DNA of 64,000 nt from Muribaculaceae bacterium (GTDB lineage: Bacteria; Bacteroidota; Bacteroidia; Bacteroidales; Muribaculaceae): positions 44,147 to 108,146 of the forward strand of contig JAIDSM010000123.1 of the NCBI GenBank assembly GCA_029061225.1. Direction: 5' to 3'. Shown piece by piece: positions 8,789 through 18,100 of the stretch (position 1 is its first letter; every line of letters starts with the position of its first letter). A program made the translations under genes and the position numbers. Below the pieces are notes generated by a model. The model was not told the DNA's origin. It searched no databases and was given only the letters and a program-made list of their open reading frames with translations.

Positions 8789-10002
8789 TCGTCGCGTAGT
8801 GCTTCTACGGGTTTAACTTTAGTAGCCTTTATAGCCGGGAAGAGTCCGGCGATGGCTCCGGCCACAATTAGAGCCACCGTCACCTGAACCGCAATGGAGA
8901 TATCGACCGTCGGGTTGGAGAATCCCTGAGCGTCACCCAGAAATAGGTTGAGCACCTGAAGGACGGCCATCCCGGCAACGAGTCCGATATATCCGAACAG
9001 GGCCGTGATAGCCACGCTCTCAGCGAGAATCTGAATTATTATACTCTTCGGCTTAGCCCCGATCGCGCGGCGGATGCCTATCTCATGTATGCGCTCGCGG
9101 ACAGAAACGAACATGATGTTGCTAACGCCAACAATACCGGTCAGCAGGGTAAGGATGCCGATCACCCAGACAGCGAGGTTAAGATAGACCATAGCCTGCC
9201 CCTGCCTGAGATAATTGGCAAACTGATTCCAGATCCAGACGGCATTAGGGTCGGTGGGATCGAACTCATGTCGACGGGCAAGCACCGAGCGTATCTGCTC
9301 TTCGGCCGCCTCGGCCTCTGTCTCTGAGGCTATGCCGTCAACACGCACTGTCATCTCATCGACATATCCGTCGACACCGGAAATGGCCTTATATGTAGTG
9401 TAGGGGACAAAGGTACCCTTACGCCAGCGGTGTTCGTAGACACCTACCACCTTCCAAGAGAGATTAGCCACCTTGACCTCCTGACCGAGGGCCTTGTCGG
9501 CATCGCCGAAGAGCAACGCTGCATTCTCACGGTGAAGCACGATGGTGCGACGCAGGTCTGAAATGTCTTTTTGATTTATGAAGCGACCCTTGATATCGGT
9601 GATGCGCTGCGATCGGGCCACATCGGGATAGACGGCATCAATACCGGCAGTGATGAAATCTTTAGGACCTACGATGCTATGTCCGGAGACGGTAGTGGAA
9701 ATCGCAACCTCCTTTGCAGCACCCACTTCCTTCTCTATTGCACCCATATCCTTCTGATGCAAGCGGATCCAACGTCCGTCCCGATAGCCTTTGTAAGGCA
9801 TGGAGGTGGTACCGCTCCAGAGGCGTATGGAATTGACGCTGGAAGTGGAAGCCTGGTCCTGAAAACTATTGACCACTCCCCTCGCGGCACCCAGAAGGAC
9901 TATGAGCATGAATATGCCCCATGCCACCGCGAGGCCCGTGAGGGCTGTGCGGAGCTTATTGTTTTTTATTGTCTGGGAGATTTCCCGAATGAGGTCGAAC
10001 AT
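8785..10002 (-). CDS. ABC transporter permease, MacB/FtsX family (first permease)
   Basis: A 405-residue paralogue of the next permease with the same plan: N-terminal helix (TALTGLAVAWGIFMLIVLLG), periplasmic core domain, three C-terminal helices with IMFVSVRERIHEIGIRRAIG. Two different half-transporters with a separate ATPase are common in Bacteroidota, unlike the fused MacB of proteobacteria. It lies 88 bp after the ATPase gene, in a spacer filled by AT-rich repeats. Confidence 0.87.
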   Translation of the reverse strand: MFDLIREISQTIKNNKLRTALTGLAVAWGIFMLIVLLGAARGVVNSFQDQASTSSVNSIRLWSGTTSMPYKGYRDGRWIRLHQKDMGAIEKEVGAAKEVAISTTVSGHSIVGPKDFITAGIDAVYPDVARSQRITDIKGRFINQKDISDLRRTIVLHRENAALLFGDADKALGQEVKVANLSWKVVGVYEHRWRKGTFVPYTTYKAISGVDGYVDEMTVRVDGIASETEAEAAEEQIRSVLARRHEFDPTDPNAVWIWNQFANYLRQGQAMVYLNLAVWVIGILTLLTGIVGVSNIMFVSVRERIHEIGIRRAIGAKPKSIIIQILAESVAITALFGYIGLVAGMAVLQVLNLFLGDAQGFSNPTVDISIAVQVTVALIVAGAIAGLFPAIKATKVKPVEALRDE

Positions 10003-10005
10003 TTC

Positions 10006-10123
10006 TTATAATGCATAATTCACAATGCACAATTCATAATCAATAGTCAGCCGGGTGATTGACTTTCATATGAATAATTCATTATGACAATTAATCATTG
10101 ATAATTGATAATTGATCATTATT
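10006..10123. repeat. Two AT-rich repeat blocks between ATPase and permease
   Basis: Bases 10006-10041 are ATAATGCATAATTCACAATG type. Bases 10075-10123 are TTAATCATTGATAATTGATA type and form the last codons and stop of the ATPase gene (C-terminal residues NDQLSIIND). The second type is also seen near 38306. Confidence 0.7.
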
Positions 10124-10801
10124 CTCGATGCGACCGTCTACGATCCGGATGATGCGGTCGGTGGCAGCTCCTACACCAGGGTCGTGGGTGACGATTACGA
10201 TTGTCATTCCGGTGTCGTTGAGGTCGCGGAACACCTGCATGACTTCCTTTGAAGTCTTGGAGTCGAGGGCTCCCGTCGGTTCGTCGGCGAGTATTAGTGA
10301 TGGTTTCGTGACGAGGGCCCGTGCTATGGCTACACGCTGCTTCTGACCTCCGGAGAGCTCGCCGGGAAGATGGTGGGCGCGGTCGGCGAGTCCCATGCGC
10401 TCAAGCTGCTCCATGGCGAGCGCATTTCGTTTTCTGCGGCCTACGCCTTGATAGAAAAGAGGAAGGGCTACGTTTTCGAGAGCGTTCTTATAGTTTATGA
10501 GGTTGAACGACTGGAATACGAATCCTATCATACGGTTTCGAAGTTCTGCGGCCCTGTTCTCGGATAGATCCTTGATAAGGACACCGTCGAGAGTGTAGCT
10601 GCCGGAATCGTAGTTGTCGAGTATTCCCAGTATGTTTAGGAGGGTAGACTTTCCTGAACCGGACGCACCCATGATCGAGACCAGCTCACCCTTCCGGATG
10701 TCGAGGGATATGTCCTTAAGTACGTGGAGCGGAACGACCCCCGGGTACGTTTTGTTTATGTCGCGGAGGGAGATTACCGCTTCGTCTAATTCATAATTCA
10801 T
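10091..10801 (-). CDS. ABC transporter ATP-binding protein, MacB/LolD type
   Basis: A 236-residue ATPase energising the two MacB-like permeases. All motifs are intact: Walker A GASGSGKST (45-53), Q-loop FVFQSFNLI, signature LSGGQKQRVAIARAL, Walker B LILADEPTGALD, and the H-loop VTHD. First gene of the five-gene exporter operon. The ATG at 10801 is inside an AT-rich repeat and gives MNYEL; the last nine residues are encoded by a different repeat, so both termini are repeat-derived. Expression is probably controlled by the operator at 10906-10931. Confidence 0.92.
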   Translation of the reverse strand: MNYELDEAVISLRDINKTYPGVVPLHVLKDISLDIRKGELVSIMGASGSGKSTLLNILGILDNYDSGSYTLDGVLIKDLSENRAAELRNRMIGFVFQSFNLINYKNALENVALPLFYQGVGRRKRNALAMEQLERMGLADRAHHLPGELSGGQKQRVAIARALVTKPSLILADEPTGALDSKTSKEVMQVFRDLNDTGMTIVIVTHDPGVGAATDRIIRIVDGRIENNDQLSIIND

Positions 10802-10822
10802 AATGCAGGATGCATAATTAAA
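10788..10822. repeat. AT-rich repeat carrying the ATPase start codon
   Basis: TAATTCATAATTCATAATGC followed by AGGATGCATAATTAAAT. It supplies ATG and the first four codons of the exporter ATPase. Confidence 0.75.
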
Positions 10823-10905
10823 TTGTCACGTTTGTTATATACTATGTGTATTAGACGCAAGATACAGCTGAATTGTAACAGAGAAATAAAAGAAATTTCC
10901 CATAT

Positions 10906-10931
10906 CAGTGTATTAGCGTACTAACACACTG
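10906..10931. promoter_or_regulatory. Palindromic operator of the exporter operon
   Basis: CAGTGTATTAG (10906-10916), spacer CGTA, CTAACACACTG (10921-10931): 11-bp arms with one mismatch, starting directly downstream of the -7 box, hence over the transcription start. A further half-site GTGTATTAG lies at 10846-10854. Placement is that of a repressor site. AGTGTA...TACACT-type palindromes are reported for YtrA-like GntR repressors of ABC exporters, but no regulator gene is seen nearby, so the regulator is unknown. Confidence 0.65.
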
Positions 10932-10963
10932 CAAAGGTAATGTATTTTTTTTAACTGACAAAA
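10932..10963 (-). promoter_or_regulatory. Promoter of the exporter operon
   Basis: On the minus strand TTTTG (10963-10959), 19 bp, then TACCTTTG (10939-10932): an excellent match to the Bacteroidota sigma-ABfr promoter. Transcription should start near 10925, inside the palindromic operator, giving a leader of about 120 nt. Confidence 0.8.
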
Positions 10964-10973
10964 TATTTACATT

Positions 10974-11007
10974 ATAAATTTCAATTTTTTTGAAAATTGG
11001 AATTTAT
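10974..11007. promoter_or_regulatory. AT-rich inverted repeat in the divergent region
   Basis: ATAAATTTCAATTTT and AAAATTGGAATTTAT are 15-bp arms with one mismatch around the loop TTTG. It lies between the exporter promoter and the EamA gene; a protein-binding site or a weak terminator are both possible. No promoter for the EamA gene was identified in 11008-11100. Confidence 0.5.
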
Positions 11008-11100
11008 AGGGTTAAGAGGTTACGGGGGTAAAGGGTTAAATGGTATGTAAAATTGGGAAGGAAAATAAACTGAAGTTAAGAACAATAGATAAAAAATAAT

Positions 11101-11976
11101 ATGTGGATAATATTTGCATTAGTATCGGCGGTGGGTCTTGGATTCTACGACGTGATGAAGAAGATCTCGTTGAAAGACAACAACGTGCCGCTCGTGCTAT
11201 GGTTTAATACCCTTTTCGGAACCTTGCTTATGAGTCCTGTGCTTGTGGAATGCTTCGCGCATGGCGGCACAGGGCCCGGCGAGGGACTGACAGGACATCT
11301 TCTTATAGCGACCAAGTCTGTGATAGTGTTATCGTCATGGATATTAGGATACTTCGCCATCAAGCATCTGCCGCTTACCATTCAGGGACCAATCAACGCA
11401 TCGCGACCTGTTATGGTGCTTGTCGGCGCATTACTGATATTCGGGGAGCAACTGAACTTCATCCAGTGGTGCGGTATCCTGTTGGGTTTCGCGTCGCTTT
11501 TCATGATAGGACGGGTAGGATCGAAGGAAGGTTTTTCGTTTAAGCACAGCAAGTGGCTGTGGATGTCGGTGGGTGCGACAGCCTTGGGAGCAGTCAGCGC
11601 GCTCTACGACAAGTATCTGATGACGCGGTTTGAGCCGTTGATGGTGCAGAGCTGGTATTCGCTCTATCAGTTGGCTATGATGAGCGTGGCGGTGCTTATA
11701 CTGCGACGGCTGCATAAACAGAGCTCCACTCCCTTCCATTGGAAATGGGCTATCGTAGGAATATCGGTGTTCCTGACAGGAGCGGACTTAGCTTACTTCT
11801 ACTCGCTGTCTGAGGCCGGATCAATGATCTCGATCGTGTCGATGATACGCCGAGGAAGCGTGCTGATACCGTTCTTCTACGGAGTACTGGTACTGCACGA
11901 GAAGAACATCAAGACGAAGCTTGTCGACCTCGGAATCCTGCTTGTCAGCTTAGCGCTCCTTGTAATCGGATCTTAA
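11101..11976 (+). CDS. EamA/DMT-superfamily membrane transporter
   Basis: A 291-residue integral membrane protein with about ten hydrophobic helices in two five-helix halves, typical of the drug/metabolite transporter (EamA) superfamily. The first half begins IIFALVSAVGLGFYDVMKK, the second near WLWMSVGATALGAVSALYDK; the glycine- and proline-containing ends of helices fit the family. Substrate cannot be told from sequence. It converges with the PnuC gene, the stop codons overlapping by 4 bp. Confidence 0.8.
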   Translation: MWIIFALVSAVGLGFYDVMKKISLKDNNVPLVLWFNTLFGTLLMSPVLVECFAHGGTGPGEGLTGHLLIATKSVIVLSSWILGYFAIKHLPLTIQGPINASRPVMVLVGALLIFGEQLNFIQWCGILLGFASLFMIGRVGSKEGFSFKHSKWLWMSVGATALGAVSALYDKYLMTRFEPLMVQSWYSLYQLAMMSVAVLILRRLHKQSSTPFHWKWAIVGISVFLTGADLAYFYSLSEAGSMISIVSMIRRGSVLIPFFYGVLVLHEKNIKTKLVDLGILLVSLALLVIGS

Positions 11977-12584
11977 TGCATGAGGCGGTGCCATTTGCGG
12001 TAGCCGAAGAAGGCTATGACTGTATATAGGGCGTAGAGGATGCCGTAGAGGGGAATGCCTTTATACCAATACAGGCAGGCACATACGGCATCGACCAGTA
12101 TCCAAGCTATCCACTGCTGGAGGTATTTGCGGGCCAGCATCCACATGCCTACTATGCTCAAGGCCGTTGTGAAGGCATCGGGGATTGGGACGGTACTGTC
12201 GGTGAGATAGTTCAGGATCAAGTACAGGCCTATCCACAGGATGAGGAAGACTCCGATGCACGCAGCCAGCATTTTTCCCGATATATTCGTGATGGGAAGT
12301 TGCTTCACTCTGTCGGAGTTGTCTGAGTGATCTGAGATCTCTGAACCAGCAGATTTATTGCGGTGGCCACGGGTCCAGACTATGTAGCCGTAGACTGCAA
12401 TCACCAGATAGTAGATGTTGATGGCGAAGTCGGCGTATATTCCTTTGCTAAAGTAGATCCACATAGATATGGCGGGCATAACCATGGAGGCGTACCATAG
12501 TCGCCAGTCGGCGTGATATTCCCACCAGAGGTAGAGGAGGCCTACCGTGAAGCCGAGGATTTCGAGGATTTTTGCAACATCCAT
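11973..12584 (-). CDS. pnuT: PnuC-family transporter, probably thiamine (PnuT)
   Basis: A 203-residue PnuC-family membrane protein with about seven helices. Motifs include LYLWWEYHADWRLWYASM near the N terminus and WILVDAVCACLYWYKGIPLY near the C terminus. PnuC proteins import vitamins by facilitated diffusion coupled to phosphorylation. Because it lies 73 bp after a TonB-dependent receptor gene headed by a TPP riboswitch, thiamine is the likely substrate (the PnuT subgroup) rather than nicotinamide riboside. The thiamine pyrophosphokinase gene often found in this locus is absent here. Confidence 0.82.
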   Translation of the reverse strand: MDVAKILEILGFTVGLLYLWWEYHADWRLWYASMVMPAISMWIYFSKGIYADFAINIYYLVIAVYGYIVWTRGHRNKSAGSEISDHSDNSDRVKQLPITNISGKMLAACIGVFLILWIGLYLILNYLTDSTVPIPDAFTTALSIVGMWMLARKYLQQWIAWILVDAVCACLYWYKGIPLYGILYALYTVIAFFGYRKWHRLMH

Positions 12585-12657
12585 AATTATTTATGATTCA
12601 TTGAAGTTACCTTTAGACTACACAAGGCGATTAGGAAACCGCCTACCCATAAGAGAG

Positions 12658-14907
12658 TTAGAAGGAGAGAGTTACGGTGGCGAGTACGTTGGTGGTGGCC
12701 TGGGCGGCAAAACCAGCGTAGCGGTAGATCACGGGTTTGCCATCTTCAAGATAATAGCCGGCTCCTGCATAGCCGTTGTTGCAGTATTTCTCGTTGAAAA
12801 GGTTGTATACTGTCACTCCTACACGTAGATCCTTCATGCCTGATATCTTCTTGAACGTATAGGCCAGCGCAAGATCGGAAACAAAATAGGAGTCGAGCTT
12901 TGCCTCAGACGAACGGGCATTGTTCATGTATTGGCTGGATACGTAACGGCTCATAAGCGAGGCTTCGAAACCCTTGACGTTGAAGTTGAAGGAATTGTGG
13001 AGGATGAAGTCAGGAGAGAAAGCTATCGGAGTATCGCCGCAGTCGATTGCAATTGGATTGGTCCACTCATCTTCATAAATGTATTCTGTGAAGTTCTTGA
13101 TGCGGTTGCGGGAGACAGTAGCGTTGATCTGCCAGTCAAACCAGCTGACAGGGCGCAGCGCACCCTGCAGCTCGATACCCATGCGATAAGATTTCGGGAC
13201 ATTTACGCTTATGGCGTTGCCGGTATCCGAAAGTTCGCCGGTCACGACAAGCTGATCCTTATAATCCATATAATAGAGTCCGGCACCGACATTGAAGAGA
13301 GATGTGCCGTAGGAATAACCAGCCTCATAGTCGAACATACGCTCCGCCACCGGATAATGCGCCGGGTCACTGTCGGTGAAGTTGTCTCGGGTCGGTTCCT
13401 TATGAGCCACACTCCACGATGCGTATGCGCGATGACCTCCGTCATTGTAAGATACACCGAGTTTCGGATTGAAGAAATCCCACTTACGCTTAAGGTCTAA
13501 GATTCCCATACCATCAATGTTCCAGTCATAGTTGTCGCTCACGCCTCGTATGGAGTAGTCGATGTGGCGGTATTGAAGGTCGGCATATGCCGAGAAGCCG
13601 GATCCGAAGGAGTAGTCGCCGCGTATGAACACGTTGGAGTCAAACTTACGGCCCGTATTGCTATAGTATTCCTGCAATGGGTCGATTGCACCCATGAAAT
13701 TACGAACCCACTTCACCTTTCCGAAATGGTTGCCGCGGTGCCAGTTTACTGCGCCACCTCCTACGAGAATCAACGCGTCCTTCTGATAACGGACATTAAC
13801 CATACCTCCACCGAAATCGTTGTCATTAAATTTCAGACGAATCAGGTCAGACTTTTTCACGAGGTTTCCGTCTGCATCAAGGAAAGGCTCAAGACCGTAT
13901 TCGGCGAGGGTACGCTTTGTCTTGTATTGGTCGTAATAGCCGTCACCTTTCGTATAATGGAGTGTGGCATTCAGTGTCACATATTCACCGATATACTGAT
14001 TGAGAAGCAGTTGGAAATGATGCTGAGTGAAGTTGTCGCACTGGTCAGGATAGTAGGCTACAGAGCCGTCGGAAGCCGTATATTCGCCACAGGGATTGTA
14101 TCGGCGTCCGTATTTCTCCATCTGTTCCTTAGAGGCATAGTCCCATGCCATGTAGGTACGTTCCTTACCGCCGAAAGCGAGCAGTCGCAGGGTAGTGTTA
14201 TCCGAACGGTAGGCAAGTTGCCCCATATAGCTCCAAAGCTGTGAGAAAGCACGGTCTATGTATCCATCAGAACCGATGTGGCTGAAACGAGCATCGACGC
14301 TCCAATGGTCGCCGAAAAGGCCGGAAGACACCTTGACAGTCTCCCGGTTGGAGTTGAAAGAGCCATATGAGGCCGAGACCATTGCTGAACGCTCGGAAGA
14401 AGGATAATCGGTCAGCATATTGATGGATGCTCCGAAAGCACCCGCTCCGTTAGTGGAAGTACCGGCACCACGCTGGATCTGGATATCGTTGAGGGAGGAA
14501 GCGAGGTCGGGCAAGTTGACCCAATAGACATTATGGCTCTCGCTGTCATTGATGGGAACGCCGTTGGCCGTAATATTGATGCGGGAGCCATCGGTTCCGC
14601 GCACACGGAGACTGCTGTAGCCTATTCCTGCACCGGCATCGCCTGTGGAGATGATGGAGGGAGTCATTTCAAGAAGGGAGGGAATGTCACGCCCGTCGTT
14701 GCCTTTAGCTATTTCCTTGGCGTTAACGTTTGTGTAAGCCACAGGAGTCTTCACTCCGGCACGGTTTGCCGTGACTTCTACTGCGTCAAGGGCGGTGTAC
14801 ACACTGTCGAGGCTCTCTACGAGCGACGAGGCTCCGGCATTATCAGCCGAAGCATGGAGTGTCGAGGCGCACATAAGGGCCACACCCCATGAAAAGGTCT
14901 TTTTCAT
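12658..14907 (-). CDS. TonB-dependent receptor, probable thiamine receptor
   Basis: A 749-residue outer membrane receptor: signal peptide (MKKTFSWGVALMCASTLHASA), plug domain (about 45-160, with SLRVRGTDGSRINITANGVPIN and NDIQIQRGAGTSTNG), and a beta-barrel ending in an aromatic C terminus (VLATVTLSF). No N-terminal CarboxypepD-like or signalling domain. A TPP riboswitch in its leader and a downstream PnuC gene assign it to thiamine uptake, as in the Bacteroides thiamine locus; this is by context, since barrel specificity cannot be read. Confidence 0.88.
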   Translation of the reverse strand: MKKTFSWGVALMCASTLHASADNAGASSLVESLDSVYTALDAVEVTANRAGVKTPVAYTNVNAKEIAKGNDGRDIPSLLEMTPSIISTGDAGAGIGYSSLRVRGTDGSRINITANGVPINDSESHNVYWVNLPDLASSLNDIQIQRGAGTSTNGAGAFGASINMLTDYPSSERSAMVSASYGSFNSNRETVKVSSGLFGDHWSVDARFSHIGSDGYIDRAFSQLWSYMGQLAYRSDNTTLRLLAFGGKERTYMAWDYASKEQMEKYGRRYNPCGEYTASDGSVAYYPDQCDNFTQHHFQLLLNQYIGEYVTLNATLHYTKGDGYYDQYKTKRTLAEYGLEPFLDADGNLVKKSDLIRLKFNDNDFGGGMVNVRYQKDALILVGGGAVNWHRGNHFGKVKWVRNFMGAIDPLQEYYSNTGRKFDSNVFIRGDYSFGSGFSAYADLQYRHIDYSIRGVSDNYDWNIDGMGILDLKRKWDFFNPKLGVSYNDGGHRAYASWSVAHKEPTRDNFTDSDPAHYPVAERMFDYEAGYSYGTSLFNVGAGLYYMDYKDQLVVTGELSDTGNAISVNVPKSYRMGIELQGALRPVSWFDWQINATVSRNRIKNFTEYIYEDEWTNPIAIDCGDTPIAFSPDFILHNSFNFNVKGFEASLMSRYVSSQYMNNARSSEAKLDSYFVSDLALAYTFKKISGMKDLRVGVTVYNLFNEKYCNNGYAGAGYYLEDGKPVIYRYAGFAAQATTNVLATVTLSF

Positions 14908-14920
14908 GTCTTCAAATTTT

Positions 14921-14990
14921 TCTTACGCCGGAATTACCCGGGTCAAGTTCAGAGGGTTTGTTCTCAGCCTTTCGGCACCCCTAAATTGAA
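14921..14990 (-). ncRNA. TPP riboswitch (THI box)
   Basis: The minus strand carries the THI-box hallmarks in order: GGGGTGCC, GGCTGAGAA, ACCCTCTGAAC, TTGACCCGGGTAATTCCGGC. It ends about 14 nt before the receptor ATG, so TPP binding probably masks translation initiation of the thiamine receptor gene; no separate terminator is visible. Confidence 0.95.
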
Positions 14991-15030
14991 TATATTTTGC
15001 ATCGAGCGTCCTAAAACGCGATTACGGGTG

Positions 15031-15038
15031 CAAAATTA
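15031..15038 (-). promoter_or_regulatory. -7 box of the thiamine operon
   Basis: TAATTTTG on the minus strand fits TAnnTTTG; the -33 position holds TTTT rather than TTTG. Transcription from near 15024 would include the whole riboswitch. Confidence 0.55.
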
Positions 15039-15066
15039 ATAAAAAAAGTTGAGACATAAAAAAAAT

Positions 15067-15120
15067 CATGCAATTATGATCAATCATGATTCAGCTTCAT
15101 TTATCATGATGTATCATGAA
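15067..15120. repeat. Cluster of ATCATG repeats
   Basis: ATCATG occurs five times in about 50 bp (ATCATGCAATTATGATCAAT, CATGATTC, TTTATCATGATG, TATCATGAAGG), with several ATCATGAT palindromes. It lies between the thiamine promoter and the stop of the DUF2723 gene; a regulator-binding cluster or degenerate terminator are possible. Confidence 0.4.
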
Positions 15121-15140
15121 GGATTGCATAAATCAGGATA

Positions 15141-18100
15141 CTAAGGCGTCATAATCGTATGGTTGCGGGAATCGGGAGAGAGGGCGGATCGGCGCCAGGC
15201 TGGGAGAGCCTGACGGTAACGGCGGAAGGCTACGGTGCGGAGGGAGTCTTCCTTTTCGATTTCATCTGCAAGGGAGAGGGCCATACTATCGCCTACGGCC
15301 TGGCCGGAGCGACGCAACACCATAGCGATCTGACGCGCCTCGAAATACGCGCTGTCAGCATGGTAACGAATGGAGAAGGGGATAAGGCCGGAGGGATAGC
15401 GCACCCAGGCCGACTTCGCTACATGCAGAGCCTGATCATGACGACCGTCGGCACCCAACGACTCGGCAAGCCTTATAAGGGAGGCACGCTGTCTGGCTGC
15501 CTGAGACGATACATCAGGCCCGGGATAAGGAGCCATATCGAGTCCACCCCACTTCAACTTAGGAAGAGCGCCAAGAGCTTCGTCGAGGAGCACTGCGGAG
15601 TCAAGTAGCTGAGGCATAAGCCGACGTGTGAACAGAGCCTGCCGGGTGTGTGGATAGAAACCGATGGACTTAGCGTTCGAAAGGTCCTGATGCCAGTAGA
15701 CGGGGCGTGGATAACGGGATACGGCATTAGTGGCAACGATGTCTATCGCCGCCACTTCACGAAGACCAGCGAGCGATCCGGCAGGTTTCCCGGGGATAGA
15801 AAGGATATCGAATACCCAGCTATCGGTCGAGTCCTTACCCATCCTGAGCCAACGCGACCTGAAGGAGGGTGTGGCAGATCTATCGGCATAAAGAGCCCTG
15901 AGAGCTTCAATAGCTTCTACCGTGTCAGTCTCAGACGCGGGGAAACGCACCATATTGAAGTTGCCAAGTGCTATATCTCCTTCCGTGCCGGTCATCTTCA
16001 ACCCGTCGTAGCCATAACGGGGAGTCATCAACTGGCATACATACCAGTCGCAACCGAGGTAAGGATTGCAGATCACGGTCACATCCCGGCGTAGGCCCAT
16101 CACTTCCTGAGCGAACCAAAGGGGAAAGATATAATTGTCGCCCTCAACAAACAGGATGGCATCCTCATCGAGAGACTCAAGAAGATTGGAGGCATAGTCG
16201 AGAGTAGCCGAACGGCAGCTTCGATCATGGTCTCGCCAGTTCTGCGCAAGCATCCAGAACGGTACAGCGCAGACGAGAGCCACCGCCACTCCCCTCGCCC
16301 AACGGCGACGCACGGAGTGCAGAAGAAGAAGCATTCCAAATGCAATCCATAGCGCAAAAGTCCAGAAGCTTCCCATAAACGAGTAGTCGCGTTCGCGTGG
16401 TTCGCCGGGCGACTGGTTAAGATAGAATACAATAGCTATTCCTGTCATGAAGAACAGCACGAGAGATACCCAAGCTGTGCGCCTCATACGGAGGGAAAGA
16501 AGACCTTTACGCGAACCACGGAAAAGCCAAACAATACCTACCATCCCTAAAAGAAAAGGGATACACCAATAGACATTCCGGCCGTCGTTTTCCTTCCCAA
16601 GCTCGGGAGGAAGACTCGACTGAGATCCGAGCATAAGGTCATCGAAAGTGGGAACACCGGTGATGAAGTTGCCGTGGTCGATCTCGCCGGTAGAAGGGAC
16701 ATCGTTCTGACGTCCTGAATAGTTCCACATGAGATAGCGGAAATACATGTAGCCTATCTGATAGACCGCCATATAGGCAAGCGAATGCAGATATGTGGGA
16801 CGTAATCCGTATTTGACGATGGGTTTTCCATCCGCATCGCGCATAGGGACCGGATGACCGAGCGAATCAAAAGCTTCCGATACGCGCACGCGCACCATAC
16901 TTGCAGAATCCATACCCGTCCAATCGCGATAGGCAGCCAGGTCGCCGGGAGAAGAGGCATAGATGCGAGGGAGCCACATATTTAGTTCGGGAGTCATACG
17001 AGCTTCTGAACGTATACCGGCGACCACATATCCGATAGCGGAATCTTTGGAGGAAATTCTCTCATTGAGCTTGCGGTCATCCTCGGTAAGGAATATGGAG
17101 CGAGCTGGGATATGTCCTCCCCTTACCATCGGACGCATGTCGCGACCCTTGACGTCAAGAGCGTTCCAAGAGTAATCGTAGACAGTATCTCCATCCTCAC
17201 CCACCGAAACATGCTCCTGACGCATCACCCTGCTATAGGGAGTCTGACCATAAAAGAGAGGCGACTTGCCATACTGCCTGCGGTCGAGATAGTCGGCCAT
17301 CCGAAACACATCAGACGGATTTCCTTCGTTGACCGGAGGATTCGCCCATGCACGAAGGGGAATAAGGATATAGACCGAGAAGCCAAGCATAACAGCAGCC
17401 GTACACCAGAAGGCGGTCGAGAGATTGCGGTGACGTTTTCCAGCCACAAAAGACGCCGCGACGACGATGGCAAGAGAAACGCCCCAAAACATAATTGCAC
17501 CTGACCAATATGGAAGACCGAAAGAATTGACCGCTATAAGATCGGCCCATCCTGCCAAGGCCAACGATCCCGGCATCAAGCCTTTCAGAATCAAAGCAAC
17601 AACGGAGCATCCTATCAGGAAGGCAAACACCACCCGGAAGAATCCTGACTTTTTCCTTTCCCTGATACTTAACGCCATCACCATTGCAATGGCCGGAAGG
17701 ACAAGAAGATTCAGCTGATGCACACCCAAAGACAAACCAATTACATACATAAGAGCCACGAGCCAGCGGGCGCGTGCGCCCCGGCCGAACTGAAAAGCCC
17801 ATCTGAGCGACATCCAGACTGTAAGGGCTGAAAGGAAAAGCGACATAGCGTAGACCTCGGCCTCCACCGCGCTATACCAAGCCGAGTCTGACCACGCGAA
17901 GCATAGTGAACCAGCCAGCGACGCCACTGAAATGGAAGCACATCGCCATCCCCGCTGCCTCCCCGGCGACCAGATCCAACGCATCACTGATAAGGATATC
18001 GAGCATAGGATCATGACAGCGAGAGACGTAAAGAGGCCTGCCATCATATTGACGACCTGCACCTGAATAGCAGGGTCATTAAAGAAACAGGATACGAACC

